The notes: generated from the sequence alone by a model not told the origin. 40,151 bases of DNA from a virus (IMGVR_UViG_3300044618_001287:1-40151), one strand, 5' to 3'; positions 22,060-29,682 are shown, numbered from the stretch's first letter. A program made the numbers and translations.

Positions 22060-23071
22060 CCGCACGCCGAAACCAATCCTCCGCAACGTGCTGATCTCGG
22101 GCGGCCAGGTGGTCGGCACGGACCTCGAGGTGCAGGTGACGGCCGCTGTGCCGTTTGACGGCCCGGCCCTGCTGCTGCCAATGCAGCGTGTGTGGTCGAT
22201 CCTGTCCGAGTGCCACGACGACGAAATCACCATCACGCCGAAGGACAGCAGCTGCGTGCTGTCCACGGTGCGTGGGTCGTGGACGCTTCCGACCGAGGAT
22301 CCGGCCGAGTTTCCCACGATGACTGCCGACGGTGCCAAGAACCGCATCAAGCTGCCGGCGGACCAGTTCGCCGGCCTGGTGCGTGCCGTGGTGGATGCCT
22401 GCGACCTGAAGAGCAGCCGTTACGCTTTGGGTGGCGTGATGGTCGAGGTGAAGGGCGAAAAGGTGTCCTTCGTGGCCACCGACGGCCGGCGGCTGACGAT
22501 GGCCGAGGCCGAGCACTTCCTGGCCGTGGACGACTCCGAGACGCTGATCCCGCAGCGGGTGGCCAAGATGATGGCCGAGATCGCCAAGGAGGCCGGCGGC
22601 GAGGAGCTCGTCGAGCTCGAGGCCAGTGCGACCACGCTGGTCTGCACCATCGGGTCGACCGTTGTGACGGCCAGGCTGGTCGATGGCAGGTTCCCGAAGT
22701 GGCGCGACGTGTTCCCGAAGACCGAGGCCAAGCCGACGAGCGTGAGCCGTGGGCTGCTGGCTGATGCGACTCGGGCCGCTGCGATCACCACGAGCGAGTC
22801 GAGCAAAGGCGTGGACTTTTCGTTCTCGAAGGAGGGCATGCACCTGCACGCTCAGAGCAGCGAGGCCGGCGAGTCGAGCGTGACGTGCGACATCGTCGAG
22901 TTCGGCAACGCTGCCACGGTGAAGCTCGACCCGAAGTTCCTGCTAGACTTCCTGGCTGGCCTTGCCAAGGACGGTGAGCCGAACGTGGAGATTCAAGCGA
23001 CAAAGCCGGGCGATGCCGTGCGGCTCAAGTGCGGCGACGTGCATGGTGTGATCATGCCTCTGGCGGACTGA
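21968..23071 (+). CDS. dnaN: DNA polymerase III beta sliding clamp
   Basis: This 367-residue protein is as long as bacterial DnaN. Recognisable pieces run through all three clamp domains: AFKAALSTVKSAV with KPILRNVLI in domain 1, LPADQFAGLVRAVVDA with SRYALGGVMVEV and FVATDGRRLTMAEA in domain 2, and VDGRFPKWRDVFPK plus KLDPKFLLDFL and a terminal GVIMPL in domain 3. The C-terminal MPL matches the MPMRL end of bacterial clamps. No phage DNA polymerase is visible, so this clamp may recruit or replace the host clamp for the host replicase. The ATG lies inside the preceding small ORF. Confidence 0.9.
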   Translation: MVTTSKNRNGIVLSVAAFKAALSTVKSAVIDRTPKPILRNVLISGGQVVGTDLEVQVTAAVPFDGPALLLPMQRVWSILSECHDDEITITPKDSSCVLSTVRGSWTLPTEDPAEFPTMTADGAKNRIKLPADQFAGLVRAVVDACDLKSSRYALGGVMVEVKGEKVSFVATDGRRLTMAEAEHFLAVDDSETLIPQRVAKMMAEIAKEAGGEELVELEASATTLVCTIGSTVVTARLVDGRFPKWRDVFPKTEAKPTSVSRGLLADATRAAAITTSESSKGVDFSFSKEGMHLHAQSSEAGESSVTCDIVEFGNAATVKLDPKFLLDFLAGLAKDGEPNVEIQATKPGDAVRLKCGDVHGVIMPLAD

Positions 23072-23084
23072 AAAAGTTGACACA

Positions 23085-23102
23085 GCCGCCAATATCGGCG
23101 GC
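23085..23102. promoter_or_regulatory. Palindrome directly before the RusA start
   Basis: GCCGCC-AATATC-GGCGGC is a perfect 6-6-6 dyad that ends one base before the ATG at 23103. It fills the place where a Shine-Dalgarno would lie and is preceded by TTGACA at 23077-23082. It may be a protein-binding site or a hairpin that controls translation. Its 6-N6-6 geometry matches O1-O4, but the half-site differs. Confidence 0.45.
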
Positions 23103-23501
23103 ATGTCCATCACGTTCAGCGTTGACGGCGAGCCGGTCCCGCAACCGCGTCCGAGGATCTCGACGCGGGGCGGGTTCGGCCGTGCGTACGTCGAGGCCAA
23201 GCACCCGATCCACGCGTACCGCAAGGCGCTGCAGCTGGCCGCGGTCGACGCCGGCCTGCGGCCTACCACGGCTACAGTTGAGGTCGTGATCGACGCCGTG
23301 TTCGTGCGGCCGAAGTCGCACAGCACCAAGAAGGGTCTCAAGCCATCTGCGCCGGCCGTCCCGCTACCGGACGTTGACAACGTCGCCAAGGCCGTGCTCG
23401 ATGCCATCGGGCCTGTGCTTGGCAACGACAAGCAGGTCCGGCGGCTCGTGATCGAGAAGAGCTACGGCACGGAGGCACGTACGACCGTGCGTGTGACGTG
23501 A
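23103..23501 (+). CDS. rusA: RusA-like Holliday junction resolvase
   Basis: This 132-residue protein has RusA features: an N-terminal strand and basic loop (GEPVPQPRPRIS), a Lys/Arg-rich segment, and the acidic core P-D90-x-D92-N-VAKAVLD100-A-I followed by G-N-D109-K. The conserved Asp residues match those used by E. coli RusA for metal-dependent cleavage of four-way junctions. It is last in the replication block, after the clamp, and would resolve recombination intermediates before packaging. Confidence 0.88.
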   Translation: MSITFSVDGEPVPQPRPRISTRGGFGRAYVEAKHPIHAYRKALQLAAVDAGLRPTTATVEVVIDAVFVRPKSHSTKKGLKPSAPAVPLPDVDNVAKAVLDAIGPVLGNDKQVRRLVIEKSYGTEARTTVRVT

Positions 23502-24124
23502 ACGTGGCACTCGTAACGAGCGTGTCGGCCAACGTCACCGACCTGGCCACGCTCACCGTTCCGAACAAGCTTGAGTATTGCCTGCGGCACGGGTACTCGC
23601 TGATCTGCGACAACCAGCCCTATGACGAGGCGGTGGCCAGAGTCGATCTGTTGTGCCACTACCTCGACCGGTTCGACATGCTGTGGACGCTCGACTGTGA
23701 CGCTGTCATCACGGACATGCGGCAGCCTATTCACGAGCTCGCGTGCATCGGGCCGCACGTTACGGTTTGCGAGGAAGGAATCGTGTCGTGGAACCGCTTG
23801 AACTGCGGCAGCATGGTCTGGCGGAACACCACCAAGGCCCGCGTGTTGCTGCAGACGATTGCCGAAGACCGCGACCGGTGGGCTGGCCTTACTTGTGGGT
23901 GGCAGACCCTGCTTGGCGAGTTCGCATCGGTTGGCGTGGACGTACTGACCGTGGCACCGCTCCGGGCCTTCAACTCGTGCGTGTGGAACCGGCCAGCCAA
24001 CGAGCGGGACGAAGTCGGTGGCCACTGGCAGCCGGGCGATTTCGTGTACCACCCGTGCGGCGTGTTTCCCATGCAGGAGAGAATCGAGTGGCTGAAACGC
24101 ATCATGTCGCAGGTGATACGGTGA
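23498..24124 (+). CDS. GT34-like galactosyltransferase (GT-A fold)
   Basis: This 208-residue protein has a Rossmann-like start (VALVTSVSANV), a DxD motif at D66-C-D68 (MLWTLDCDAVITD), NCGSMVWRN, and a late GDFVYHPCG. The order DxD, then NxG, then H-x-x-G resembles the GMA12/MNN10 family. It overlaps the RusA stop and the next glycosyltransferase. Possible targets are DNA bases, host glycans or virion proteins; the replication-operon position favours the first or second. Confidence 0.7.
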   Translation: MNVALVTSVSANVTDLATLTVPNKLEYCLRHGYSLICDNQPYDEAVARVDLLCHYLDRFDMLWTLDCDAVITDMRQPIHELACIGPHVTVCEEGIVSWNRLNCGSMVWRNTTKARVLLQTIAEDRDRWAGLTCGWQTLLGEFASVGVDVLTVAPLRAFNSCVWNRPANERDEVGGHWQPGDFVYHPCGVFPMQERIEWLKRIMSQVIR

Positions 24125-25008
24125 AGCTACCGAAGAACCTGCTGATGCCTGTCCAGCCGTTCGAGGCTCACTTTGCCGAGATGGTGTCGGCCGGCGAGCA
24201 GGAACTGCACGACAGCCGGATCGCAATCGTCGGCCTCGCCCGCAACTGTGCGGGGCCTCTGGAGGTCAACCTGGAGCGTGTCGCCATGCTTGGCGCCTCG
24301 GCCAGGTCGTGGCAGCTGCACGTCGAGACGAACGACAACGAGGACGCCACCGACCAGGTGCTGGCTGACTTTTGCCGCGAGCACCGGCAGGCGACGTTCA
24401 CGAGCCAGAGGCTCGGCCGCGAGCAGTTCTCGACCGAGTTTGCAGGCCGCCGCACGGAGGCCCTGGCCGAGTACCGCACGGCCTGCCAGCGGTGGGTGCG
24501 TGAGTGTGCTGGCGACTCCGACTACGTCGTGGTGGTCGACCTCGACGCGTGGGGCGGTTGGTCACACCAAGGCGTGCTCAACGGCATCGGCTGGCTGCTC
24601 GAGCTGCCGGAGGCGTACGGCCTGGCCAGCGTGTCGCTGCTGCAGCATCCGGCGTACGAGACAAACGCCGAAGGCCACACCAGGCCGATTGCGGCCTGGC
24701 TCCACTACGACTGCTGGGCGCTCCGGCTGAACTCGTTCTGGGATGACTACACGGCTGGGGTCGGCGGGTGGAAGCACCAGTGGCTGCCGCCGGTCGGCTC
24801 GCCGCCGGTGCCGGTGTGTAGTGCCATGGGCGGCCTGTGCATCTACCGGACTGACGAGTATCTGGCTGGCAAGTACGACGGTTCGGACTGCGAACACGTC
24901 ACGTTCCACGAGAGCGTGAGCAAGGCGACCGGGCGGGCTCTGTTCCTGAACCCCTCGCAGCGTTGTGTCATGAGGTGGCTCGATGGCGGGCAACACGGCG
25001 ACGATTGA
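24121..25008 (+). CDS. Second glycosyltransferase-like protein
   Basis: This 295-residue protein starts at GTG overlapping the previous stop. It has IAIVGLARNCAGPLEVNLER, a region like nucleotide-sugar sites, and the metal motif VVVVD140-L-D142 followed by AWGGW. Other conserved-looking stretches are AWLHYDCWALRLNSFW and AMGGLCIYRTDEYL. This is a GT-A-like enzyme distinct from the first. Together they suggest a two-step sugar addition. The C-terminus overlaps the next gene by 26 bases. Confidence 0.65.
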   Translation: MKLPKNLLMPVQPFEAHFAEMVSAGEQELHDSRIAIVGLARNCAGPLEVNLERVAMLGASARSWQLHVETNDNEDATDQVLADFCREHRQATFTSQRLGREQFSTEFAGRRTEALAEYRTACQRWVRECAGDSDYVVVVDLDAWGGWSHQGVLNGIGWLLELPEAYGLASVSLLQHPAYETNAEGHTRPIAAWLHYDCWALRLNSFWDDYTAGVGGWKHQWLPPVGSPPVPVCSAMGGLCIYRTDEYLAGKYDGSDCEHVTFHESVSKATGRALFLNPSQRCVMRWLDGGQHGDD

Positions 25009-25342
25009 CCTGAACCTGCTGCGGATGCAGTGGGACTCCCATTCCGCCATGGTGGCGATCTGCACCCATTGGACGATCACCAAGGATCAGCTGATCCGGC
25101 TGAAGGGCGTCGTGCCGTTGGCACCTCGGCACGACCGGAGGTTTCGCTTCAAACCGAAGCGGAGCGAGCAGCGAGATCCGACACCGGAAGAGATCCTGGC
25201 GGCCACGCAGCGCATCCGTGCAGCGTGGGACGATGCGACCGAGCAGGACCGTCGCGTTACCAAGACGCAGTCTTTTCAGTTGCGGGCGTACGAAACGCCG
25301 GCCGAACTGCAAGACAACCCCGAAATGCAGCCAGATTGGTAG
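24983..25342 (+). CDS. Small protein with GcrA/HTH-like N-terminus
   Basis: This 119-residue protein has an N-terminal helical segment (HSAMVAICTHWTITKDQLIR, then LKGVVPL) like a simple HTH, a basic linker (HDRRFRFKPKR), and a charged C-terminal helix (EEILAATQRIRAAWDDATE). It may bind DNA. It overlaps the glycosyltransferase end. No family is certain. Confidence 0.5.
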   Translation: MAGNTATIDLNLLRMQWDSHSAMVAICTHWTITKDQLIRLKGVVPLAPRHDRRFRFKPKRSEQRDPTPEEILAATQRIRAAWDDATEQDRRVTKTQSFQLRAYETPAELQDNPEMQPDW

Positions 25343-25354
25343 TGGAGGTGCCGC

Positions 25355-25657
25355 ATGAGCTTTGAAATGACGGCCGCGGAAGCGGCAGAGTACGGCGAAA
25401 GCCTTTCCATCTGGCAGAAGATCGCCCTGGTGCAGGCGTATGCCCCGCTGATCGGCTACGGCCAGCGGTTCGCACAGGAGTCGGACCCGTTCAAGCGTGG
25501 TCTGATCGTGGCCGACGCCTGCGAGTGGATCGCGTCCAAGACAAACAGCCGGGCAGACGACGAGTTCATTCGACACCTCGCTGCCGTGCTGCGGACGGCC
25601 GAGGGCGAGTCGCTGGTGCGGTGGTGCCTGCTTCAAGCGGAGGCGCTCAAGCGATGA
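25355..25657 (+). CDS. Hypothetical helical protein, 100 aa
   Basis: The ATG has GGAGG ten bases upstream. The protein is all-helical with no signal peptide (TAAEAAEYGESLSIWQKI, AQESDPFKRGLIVADACEWI, EFIRHLAAVLRTAEGESLVR). Its stop overlaps the next ATG. It opens the run of small genes leading to the papain-like peptidase. Function unknown. Confidence 0.55.
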   Translation: MSFEMTAAEAAEYGESLSIWQKIALVQAYAPLIGYGQRFAQESDPFKRGLIVADACEWIASKTNSRADDEFIRHLAAVLRTAEGESLVRWCLLQAEALKR

Positions 25658-25926
25658 CCGATGCCGCTGTTCGACTCGTCGCCGGGCTGGCGGCTTTGGC
25701 TCTTGTGGCTTCGCCAGCAATCGTGGCTGGATGCCGCCAAGCCTATGCCTGGGCCAAAACGCTCAGAACCCAAGAGCCCTCCCCAGCCGCCCCGGTCGGA
25801 CTCGCCGAAATGCGTGTGGTACTCGACCTGGCCAATAAGCTGCGGGCCGCGGGCTTGAGTGATGGCGTGGCACTGTGCCAGCAGCTGCTCGACGTGATGC
25901 TCCGCAACGGCAAGGACGCCCAATGA
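25654..25926 (+). CDS. Membrane or lipoprotein, possible lysis accessory
   Basis: This 90-residue protein has a hydrophobic N-terminus (VRLVAGLAALALVASPAIVA) ending in a lipobox-like V-A-G-C at about residue 27. The mature part is a Pro-rich linker and two helices (AEMRVVLDLANKLRAAG, VALCQQLLDVML). It might be lipid-anchored or simply membrane-anchored. The overlap with the next secreted protein suggests a joint role at the envelope. A spanin component is one possibility. Confidence 0.5.
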   Translation: MTDAAVRLVAGLAALALVASPAIVAGCRQAYAWAKTLRTQEPSPAAPVGLAEMRVVLDLANKLRAAGLSDGVALCQQLLDVMLRNGKDAQ

Positions 25927-26393
25927 CTGCTCTGCGGTTCGCTTTGGCGATTGCTTTGGCGGCTGTGGCCGTTGGTGGGCTGCCGCCGGTTAAGAACCTG
26001 GCACCGCCCGCAGTTGAAACACCTCGTGACGATATGCAACGCCTTGTAACGCCAGTGATCGAAGCTCTGAAGTCTGCCCCCATGGGTGACAAGCTGTTGT
26101 GGCAGCAACTGTGGGAGAAGGCGGCCGTTGTGGTGGCGGGAGATGCCGTGGCCACCGAGGTCGTGTTTACCGACACCCGCAGCCTGCGGGCATTTACGAT
26201 CCTCGCCCTCGACATCGGCTGGCGTCGGATCGGCGAGCACAAGCCGGGTGCCTACCAGGGCCTGCGTGAGGCCGTCGAAACGGCCATGGAGTCGGTGCTG
26301 TCGCTCGAGGTCAAGCCTGTCGACGCCGACGTGCGGAAAGCGTATGTCGAGGTCTGCCGGGCGATCGCCTGGGCCGGCATTGCCAAGGGGTGA
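25923..26393 (+). CDS. Secreted helical protein
   Basis: This 156-residue protein has a signal peptide (residues 1 to about 20, ALRFALAIALAAVAVGG), a Pro-rich spacer and a mostly helical mature domain (DMQRLVTPVIEAL, WEKAAVVVAGDAVATEVVF, AYVEVCRAIAWAG). No catalytic motif is visible. It lies directly upstream of the papain-like gene and may work with it, for example as a periplasmic partner. The start overlaps the upstream stop. Confidence 0.55.
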   Translation: MTALRFALAIALAAVAVGGLPPVKNLAPPAVETPRDDMQRLVTPVIEALKSAPMGDKLLWQQLWEKAAVVVAGDAVATEVVFTDTRSLRAFTILALDIGWRRIGEHKPGAYQGLREAVETAMESVLSLEVKPVDADVRKAYVEVCRAIAWAGIAKG

Positions 26394-26396
26394 CGC

Positions 26397-27317
26397 ATGG
26401 CAGATCACGCCTTCGGCTACGATCCCGACCCAGCAGGCGCCGAGGCGTTCGTGTCGTCGCTCGCACGGCCGACGCTCGCCCAAGCCGGGCCTGACCTGCA
26501 GACCGACGAGAAGACTGATGTGTTTCTCTACGAGTCGCTCCTGAAGTGCATGCCGTCGTGGAAGCGTGGCAGCCAGGGCAACGTCGGGTCGTGTGTCGGC
26601 TGGGGCGCGGCGCTCGGTATCGACATGCTGGCGGCCTGCGACATCCATTGGCGGCGTGAGTCTGAACAATGGGGCGGCCGGACGGTCGAGGCCAGTATCT
26701 ACGGGTTCAGCCGCGTCGAGGCCCGCGGCCAAGCAGTCAACAACGGTGGCGACGGCAGCACAGGGTTCCACGCAGCCAAAAGCGTCAGAGACTTCGGCTG
26801 CCTGCACTACGGGCAGGACTACGGGGGCACGCGGATCGACTCGCACTCCTCGGCCCGCGAGCGTGAGTGGGGCCGTGATGGCGTGCCACACTCACTTGAG
26901 CGGTTTGCCTACCTGCGACGGTGCAGCGAGACCACGCTCGCCACGTCGTTCGTGGAGGCTGCCAAGGCAATCGCCAACGGCTACCCGGTCGTCGTGTGCA
27001 GTGGTCAGGGCTTCTCGATGAGCCGTGACGATGCGGGCTTTTGCAAGCCAGGCGGTGTCTGGTGGCATTGTATGACGCTGGGCGGATTGCGCTGGGGCAA
27101 GCGGCCCGGCCTACTGTGTTTCAATTCGTGGGGACGGTCCAACACCGTTGGTAAACACTTCCCAGAGAACATCCCGGACGAGGTCAAGGCGTGCTCGTTC
27201 TGGATCGACGCCGAAGTGTGCGACAAGATGCTGTCGGGCCGCGACTCGTACGCCTACGCGGGATACAGCGGGTTCAAGGCATCGAAGATGCCCAACTGGA
27301 CCGGAGTGTCGCTATGA
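26397..27317 (+). CDS. Papain-like (C1A) cysteine peptidase
   Basis: This 306-residue protein shows the full papain set: Gln60 of the oxyanion hole and Cys66 in SQGNVGSCVGW (six residues apart, as Gln19/Cys25 in papain), His224 in VWWHCM, and Asn243 in LLCFNSWG. No signal peptide is seen. It is flanked by membrane and lipoprotein genes, and no other lytic enzyme was recognised in the window, so it may be the endolysin or act on host envelope proteins. A virion-borne or host-takeover protease is the alternative. Catalytic class is clear; target is not. Confidence 0.82.
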   Translation: MADHAFGYDPDPAGAEAFVSSLARPTLAQAGPDLQTDEKTDVFLYESLLKCMPSWKRGSQGNVGSCVGWGAALGIDMLAACDIHWRRESEQWGGRTVEASIYGFSRVEARGQAVNNGGDGSTGFHAAKSVRDFGCLHYGQDYGGTRIDSHSSAREREWGRDGVPHSLERFAYLRRCSETTLATSFVEAAKAIANGYPVVVCSGQGFSMSRDDAGFCKPGGVWWHCMTLGGLRWGKRPGLLCFNSWGRSNTVGKHFPENIPDEVKACSFWIDAEVCDKMLSGRDSYAYAGYSGFKASKMPNWTGVSL

Positions 27318-27559
27318 GGTGGGCCGCCCTGCTGCTCGTGTTCGTAGCTGGCTGCGGCACTGCTGCCGACCGCAGTGGCATGTATGCAGACCTCGCGTGT
27401 GAAGCGGCCTATGCCGTTGTGCGTCTGCGTTCGCAGATAACGCCGACACCGCCCCCGGCACCGTCCGGCAAGTGCGACAACTGCGACGGCACCGGCATCA
27501 TTGGTGACGGCCGGGTCAAGATCCAATGCCCAGAGTGCAAAGGAACCGGCAAACGATGA
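27314..27559 (+). CDS. Lipoprotein with DnaJ-type zinc finger
   Basis: The 81-residue product has a lipoprotein signal (WAALLLVFVAGC; lipobox V-A-G-C, Cys14), a short helix, a Pro-rich spacer, and at the end two CxxCxGxG units (CDNCDGTG and CPECKGTG) spaced as in one DnaJ zinc centre. A zinc finger displayed outside the cytoplasm on a lipid anchor is unusual. It overlaps the peptidase stop. It may bind or stabilise a secreted phage protein. Rz1-like spanin is possible for the Pro-rich lipoprotein part. Confidence 0.65.
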   Translation: MRWAALLLVFVAGCGTAADRSGMYADLACEAAYAVVRLRSQITPTPPPAPSGKCDNCDGTGIIGDGRVKIQCPECKGTGKR

Positions 27560-27915
27560 ATCTTGACGGCCTGCAAAAGCACGTATGGCGTTCCTTGCCA
27601 GCCCGGCGGCTTCTCGCCGGCCGGTCTACGGTAAACGACCTGGTGCAACTCACGATCGAGGCATGGCCAGCCGACTACATGAACGCGGCCGTGTCGGATG
27701 AGGAGCGGGCCATCGTGGCGGCCGACATCGAGCGGTCAGTGAAGCGGTTGCATCATGCATGCACCAATGTGGACGCGGCCTCTTACGGCATGCTCTGGGC
27801 GTTCTTGCTACAGGGCCTCGTCACGTTGATCGTCCAGAAGATCATCGAGTGGTGGCTGGAGCATCGAGCGAACAGGGCATTTCTCATCGTTATGAAGCAT
27901 GAGCTAACCAAATGA
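27556..27915 (+). CDS. Membrane protein, lysis-region
   Basis: This 119-residue protein has a soluble helical N-terminal half (VNDLVQLTIEAWPADYMN, EERAIVAADIERSVKRLHHA) and a hydrophobic span near residues 76-98 (MLWAFLLQGLVTLIVQKIIEW) followed by a basic tail. It could be a holin-like or anchoring protein. Both ends overlap neighbours. Confidence 0.55.
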   Translation: MNLDGLQKHVWRSLPARRLLAGRSTVNDLVQLTIEAWPADYMNAAVSDEERAIVAADIERSVKRLHHACTNVDAASYGMLWAFLLQGLVTLIVQKIIEWWLEHRANRAFLIVMKHELTK

Positions 27916-28190
27916 GCGACGAAGTCAAAGCGACACTGGCCACCATCATCGAGCGATGGGGCTTTCCTGTGCTTGTTGCGGTGGCCTGCGGCTGGATGCT
28001 GCGGCAGGACGTGCTACTGCCACTAGTGCAGGCTCATACCAAGTTCCTTGAGCAGTTGGGCGAGACGCAGAAAGACATCTCCACGGCGCTCGGTGAGCAG
28101 ACGCGGCTCCTGTATGCGTTGCAGCCACGCACCGGCGAGCGTGGTTACGTTTCCAGTGCGGCAGAACCCAACACTGAGACAAAGAACTAA
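27912..28190 (+). CDS. Holin-like small membrane protein
   Basis: This 92-residue protein has one N-terminal transmembrane segment (about residues 15-30, WGFPVLVAVACGWML) and then a coiled-coil-like amphipathic region (LVQAHTKFLEQLGETQKDIS). Single-span small proteins with a charged tail are typical of class III-like holins and of BhlA-type proteins. It closes the envelope gene block; its stop overlaps the HNH start (TAATG). Confidence 0.55.
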   Translation: MSDEVKATLATIIERWGFPVLVAVACGWMLRQDVLLPLVQAHTKFLEQLGETQKDISTALGEQTRLLYALQPRTGERGYVSSAAEPNTETKN

Positions 28191-28501
28191 TGCCCAGCAG
28201 GATGCCCACACACAGGCCGCCGCGGTTGCGTACGCGTTACATGCGTGACGACAGCACCAGGCCGAGCGCCTCGGTGCGTGGCTACACCGACAAGCGGCAC
28301 CGCCTGTGGCGGCAGGCTGTGCTCACGCGTGACGCATGGGCATGCGTGGACTGCGGACGCATCGACCAAGCCAATCATGCTGACCACATCGTGCCGGTGA
28401 GTGAGCGGCCCGACCTGCGTTACGACGTGAACAACGGCGCGTGTCGGTGTCGTTCGTGTCACTCAAGGAAGACTGTGCGAGAGAACGCCAGAAAAGTTTG
28501 A
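28190..28501 (+). CDS. HNH endonuclease, packaging type
   Basis: This 103-residue protein is mostly an HNH module: C-V-D-C-G then NHADHIVPVSERPDL, NNGACRCRSCHSRKT. Cys pairs (CxxC twice) hold the structural zinc; His, His and Asn are present. Small HNH proteins next to the terminase genes help HK97-like TerL cut cos ends. Only the inserted gene at 28540 separates it from the TerS gene. That role is inferred from position. Confidence 0.78.
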   Translation: MPSRMPTHRPPRLRTRYMRDDSTRPSASVRGYTDKRHRLWRQAVLTRDAWACVDCGRIDQANHADHIVPVSERPDLRYDVNNGACRCRSCHSRKTVRENARKV

Positions 28502-28539
28502 CTGCTATTGCAGGCTCAATGTCACACGGAGGTGTGGCA

Positions 28540-29535
28540 ATGGCCTGCAAGAACTGCGGAAGCGACTGGCTTGATGGTGACGGAAACGATTGCAACAAAT
28601 GCCCGCATTGCTGCAAAGGCAGGCGATGCGATGCAAGGAAGAAAGGCTTATGGCCATCAAGCATTTCGAAAGTGTGTCGCATCTGCGGGGCAGAGTTTTC
28701 AGTAAATCCAAATAGGCATCGCGCCACTGTTTGCGACAGCGAAACCTGCCAGAAGAAGAGCCGCAATGCAGCCCAAAGAGTTAGCGTTGCGCGCTGGAGA
28801 GCTGGTCTGTCAATAAAACGACGCCCCGCAGCGCCAAAGAAAGCGTGCAAGAGGGAAGGCTGTAATGCGTTTGTTAAGGTGAACTGTCACGAGTATTGCA
28901 GCAAGGCATGCCGAGGAGCGGACGCCAAGGAACTCAAATGCGATTGGGGAGGAGTCCCCTGTGAGGTGAGGAAAGCTGCTGCGTTTGCGTCTTGGTTTGT
29001 GGACATGTGGGACGCCCAGCGACCACGGCTTAGAAGCGACTACAAGCCACGGCCGCCATGCCAGGTGTGCGGCAAGGAAACCAGCCATAGGTCGGCTAAG
29101 TGTTGCAGTTACGCCTGCAAGAATTTGTGGAGAGGACAAAGAAAGTGTGTGTGCGGTGGTTGGGTTGAGAACGCAAGGCTATTTGGGAGAGTATCGTGCG
29201 AGGCGTGTAAGCGCGTAAGCAGGAGGATTCAGAGGAGAATGTATGGGTGCTACCGCCGCAGGTGCAGGACATACGGCGGGTTTTTCAACAGTGCCGTAAA
29301 GCCATTAAATGTTTTTCAGAGAGACGGCTTTGTGTGTCATATCTGCCGCAGAAAGACGCATCGTGTGTTTAGGAATGACGACCCGTTGTCTGCAACTGTT
29401 GACCACCACCCTGTACCATTGAGCAAGGGCGGAGATCACGATTGGTATAACGTTCGATGTGCGTGCAAAAGCTGCAATGAGCAGAAAGGCAACAAGTGGG
29501 ACGGCCAGGCAAGACTGAGACTTGAGGTCTCGTGA
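28540..29535 (+). CDS. Multi-zinc-finger HNH homing endonuclease-like protein
   Basis: The protein is 331 residues from the ATG with GGAGG seven bases upstream (ATG 28519 is an alternative). It has about five Cys clusters in a row (CKNCGSDW..CNKCPHCC; CRICGAEF..CDSETC; CKREGC..CHEYCSKAC; CQVCGKE..CCSYACKN; CVCGGW..CEAC) and a C-terminal HNH domain (CHICRRKTH, VDHHPVPLSKGGDHDW, CKSCNEQKGNK). The gene is clearly more AT-rich than its flanks and sits between the packaging HNH and TerS, like an inserted selfish endonuclease. DNA recognition likely uses the zinc fingers. Confidence 0.8.
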   Translation: MACKNCGSDWLDGDGNDCNKCPHCCKGRRCDARKKGLWPSSISKVCRICGAEFSVNPNRHRATVCDSETCQKKSRNAAQRVSVARWRAGLSIKRRPAAPKKACKREGCNAFVKVNCHEYCSKACRGADAKELKCDWGGVPCEVRKAAAFASWFVDMWDAQRPRLRSDYKPRPPCQVCGKETSHRSAKCCSYACKNLWRGQRKCVCGGWVENARLFGRVSCEACKRVSRRIQRRMYGCYRRRCRTYGGFFNSAVKPLNVFQRDGFVCHICRRKTHRVFRNDDPLSATVDHHPVPLSKGGDHDWYNVRCACKSCNEQKGNKWDGQARLRLEVS

Positions 29536-29682
29536 CGTGCGGTTCAGTGCGTTAACCAGAGACAGGGCAGAGGGTGGGTCGGGCCTCTGGACCGCGCGAC
29601 GCTGCGAACCACGGTCGTAACCCGCGCGTGCGCGGCCGCAAATTGAAACGGCGTTTTTCCCCGCGTTTTTCGAGGTAGTCGC
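29536..29682. other. Non-coding stretch upstream of TerS; cos/pac candidate
   Basis: These 147 bases contain a CG-rich dyad around 29617-29632 (CCCGCGCGTGCGCGG) and the repeat GCGTTTTTCC-CCGCGTTTTTCG at 29651-29672. No gene fits. In HK97-like phages the cos site lies just upstream of the small terminase gene, so the ends may be cut here. The ribosome site CGAGGTAG of TerS lies at its end. Confidence 0.4.

Noticed and set aside
25743-26891. 382-residue minus-strand open frame over the secreted protein and peptidase
   Set aside because: The plus-strand papain motifs and overlaps with neighbours are convincing; the antisense product has no domain or ribosome site.
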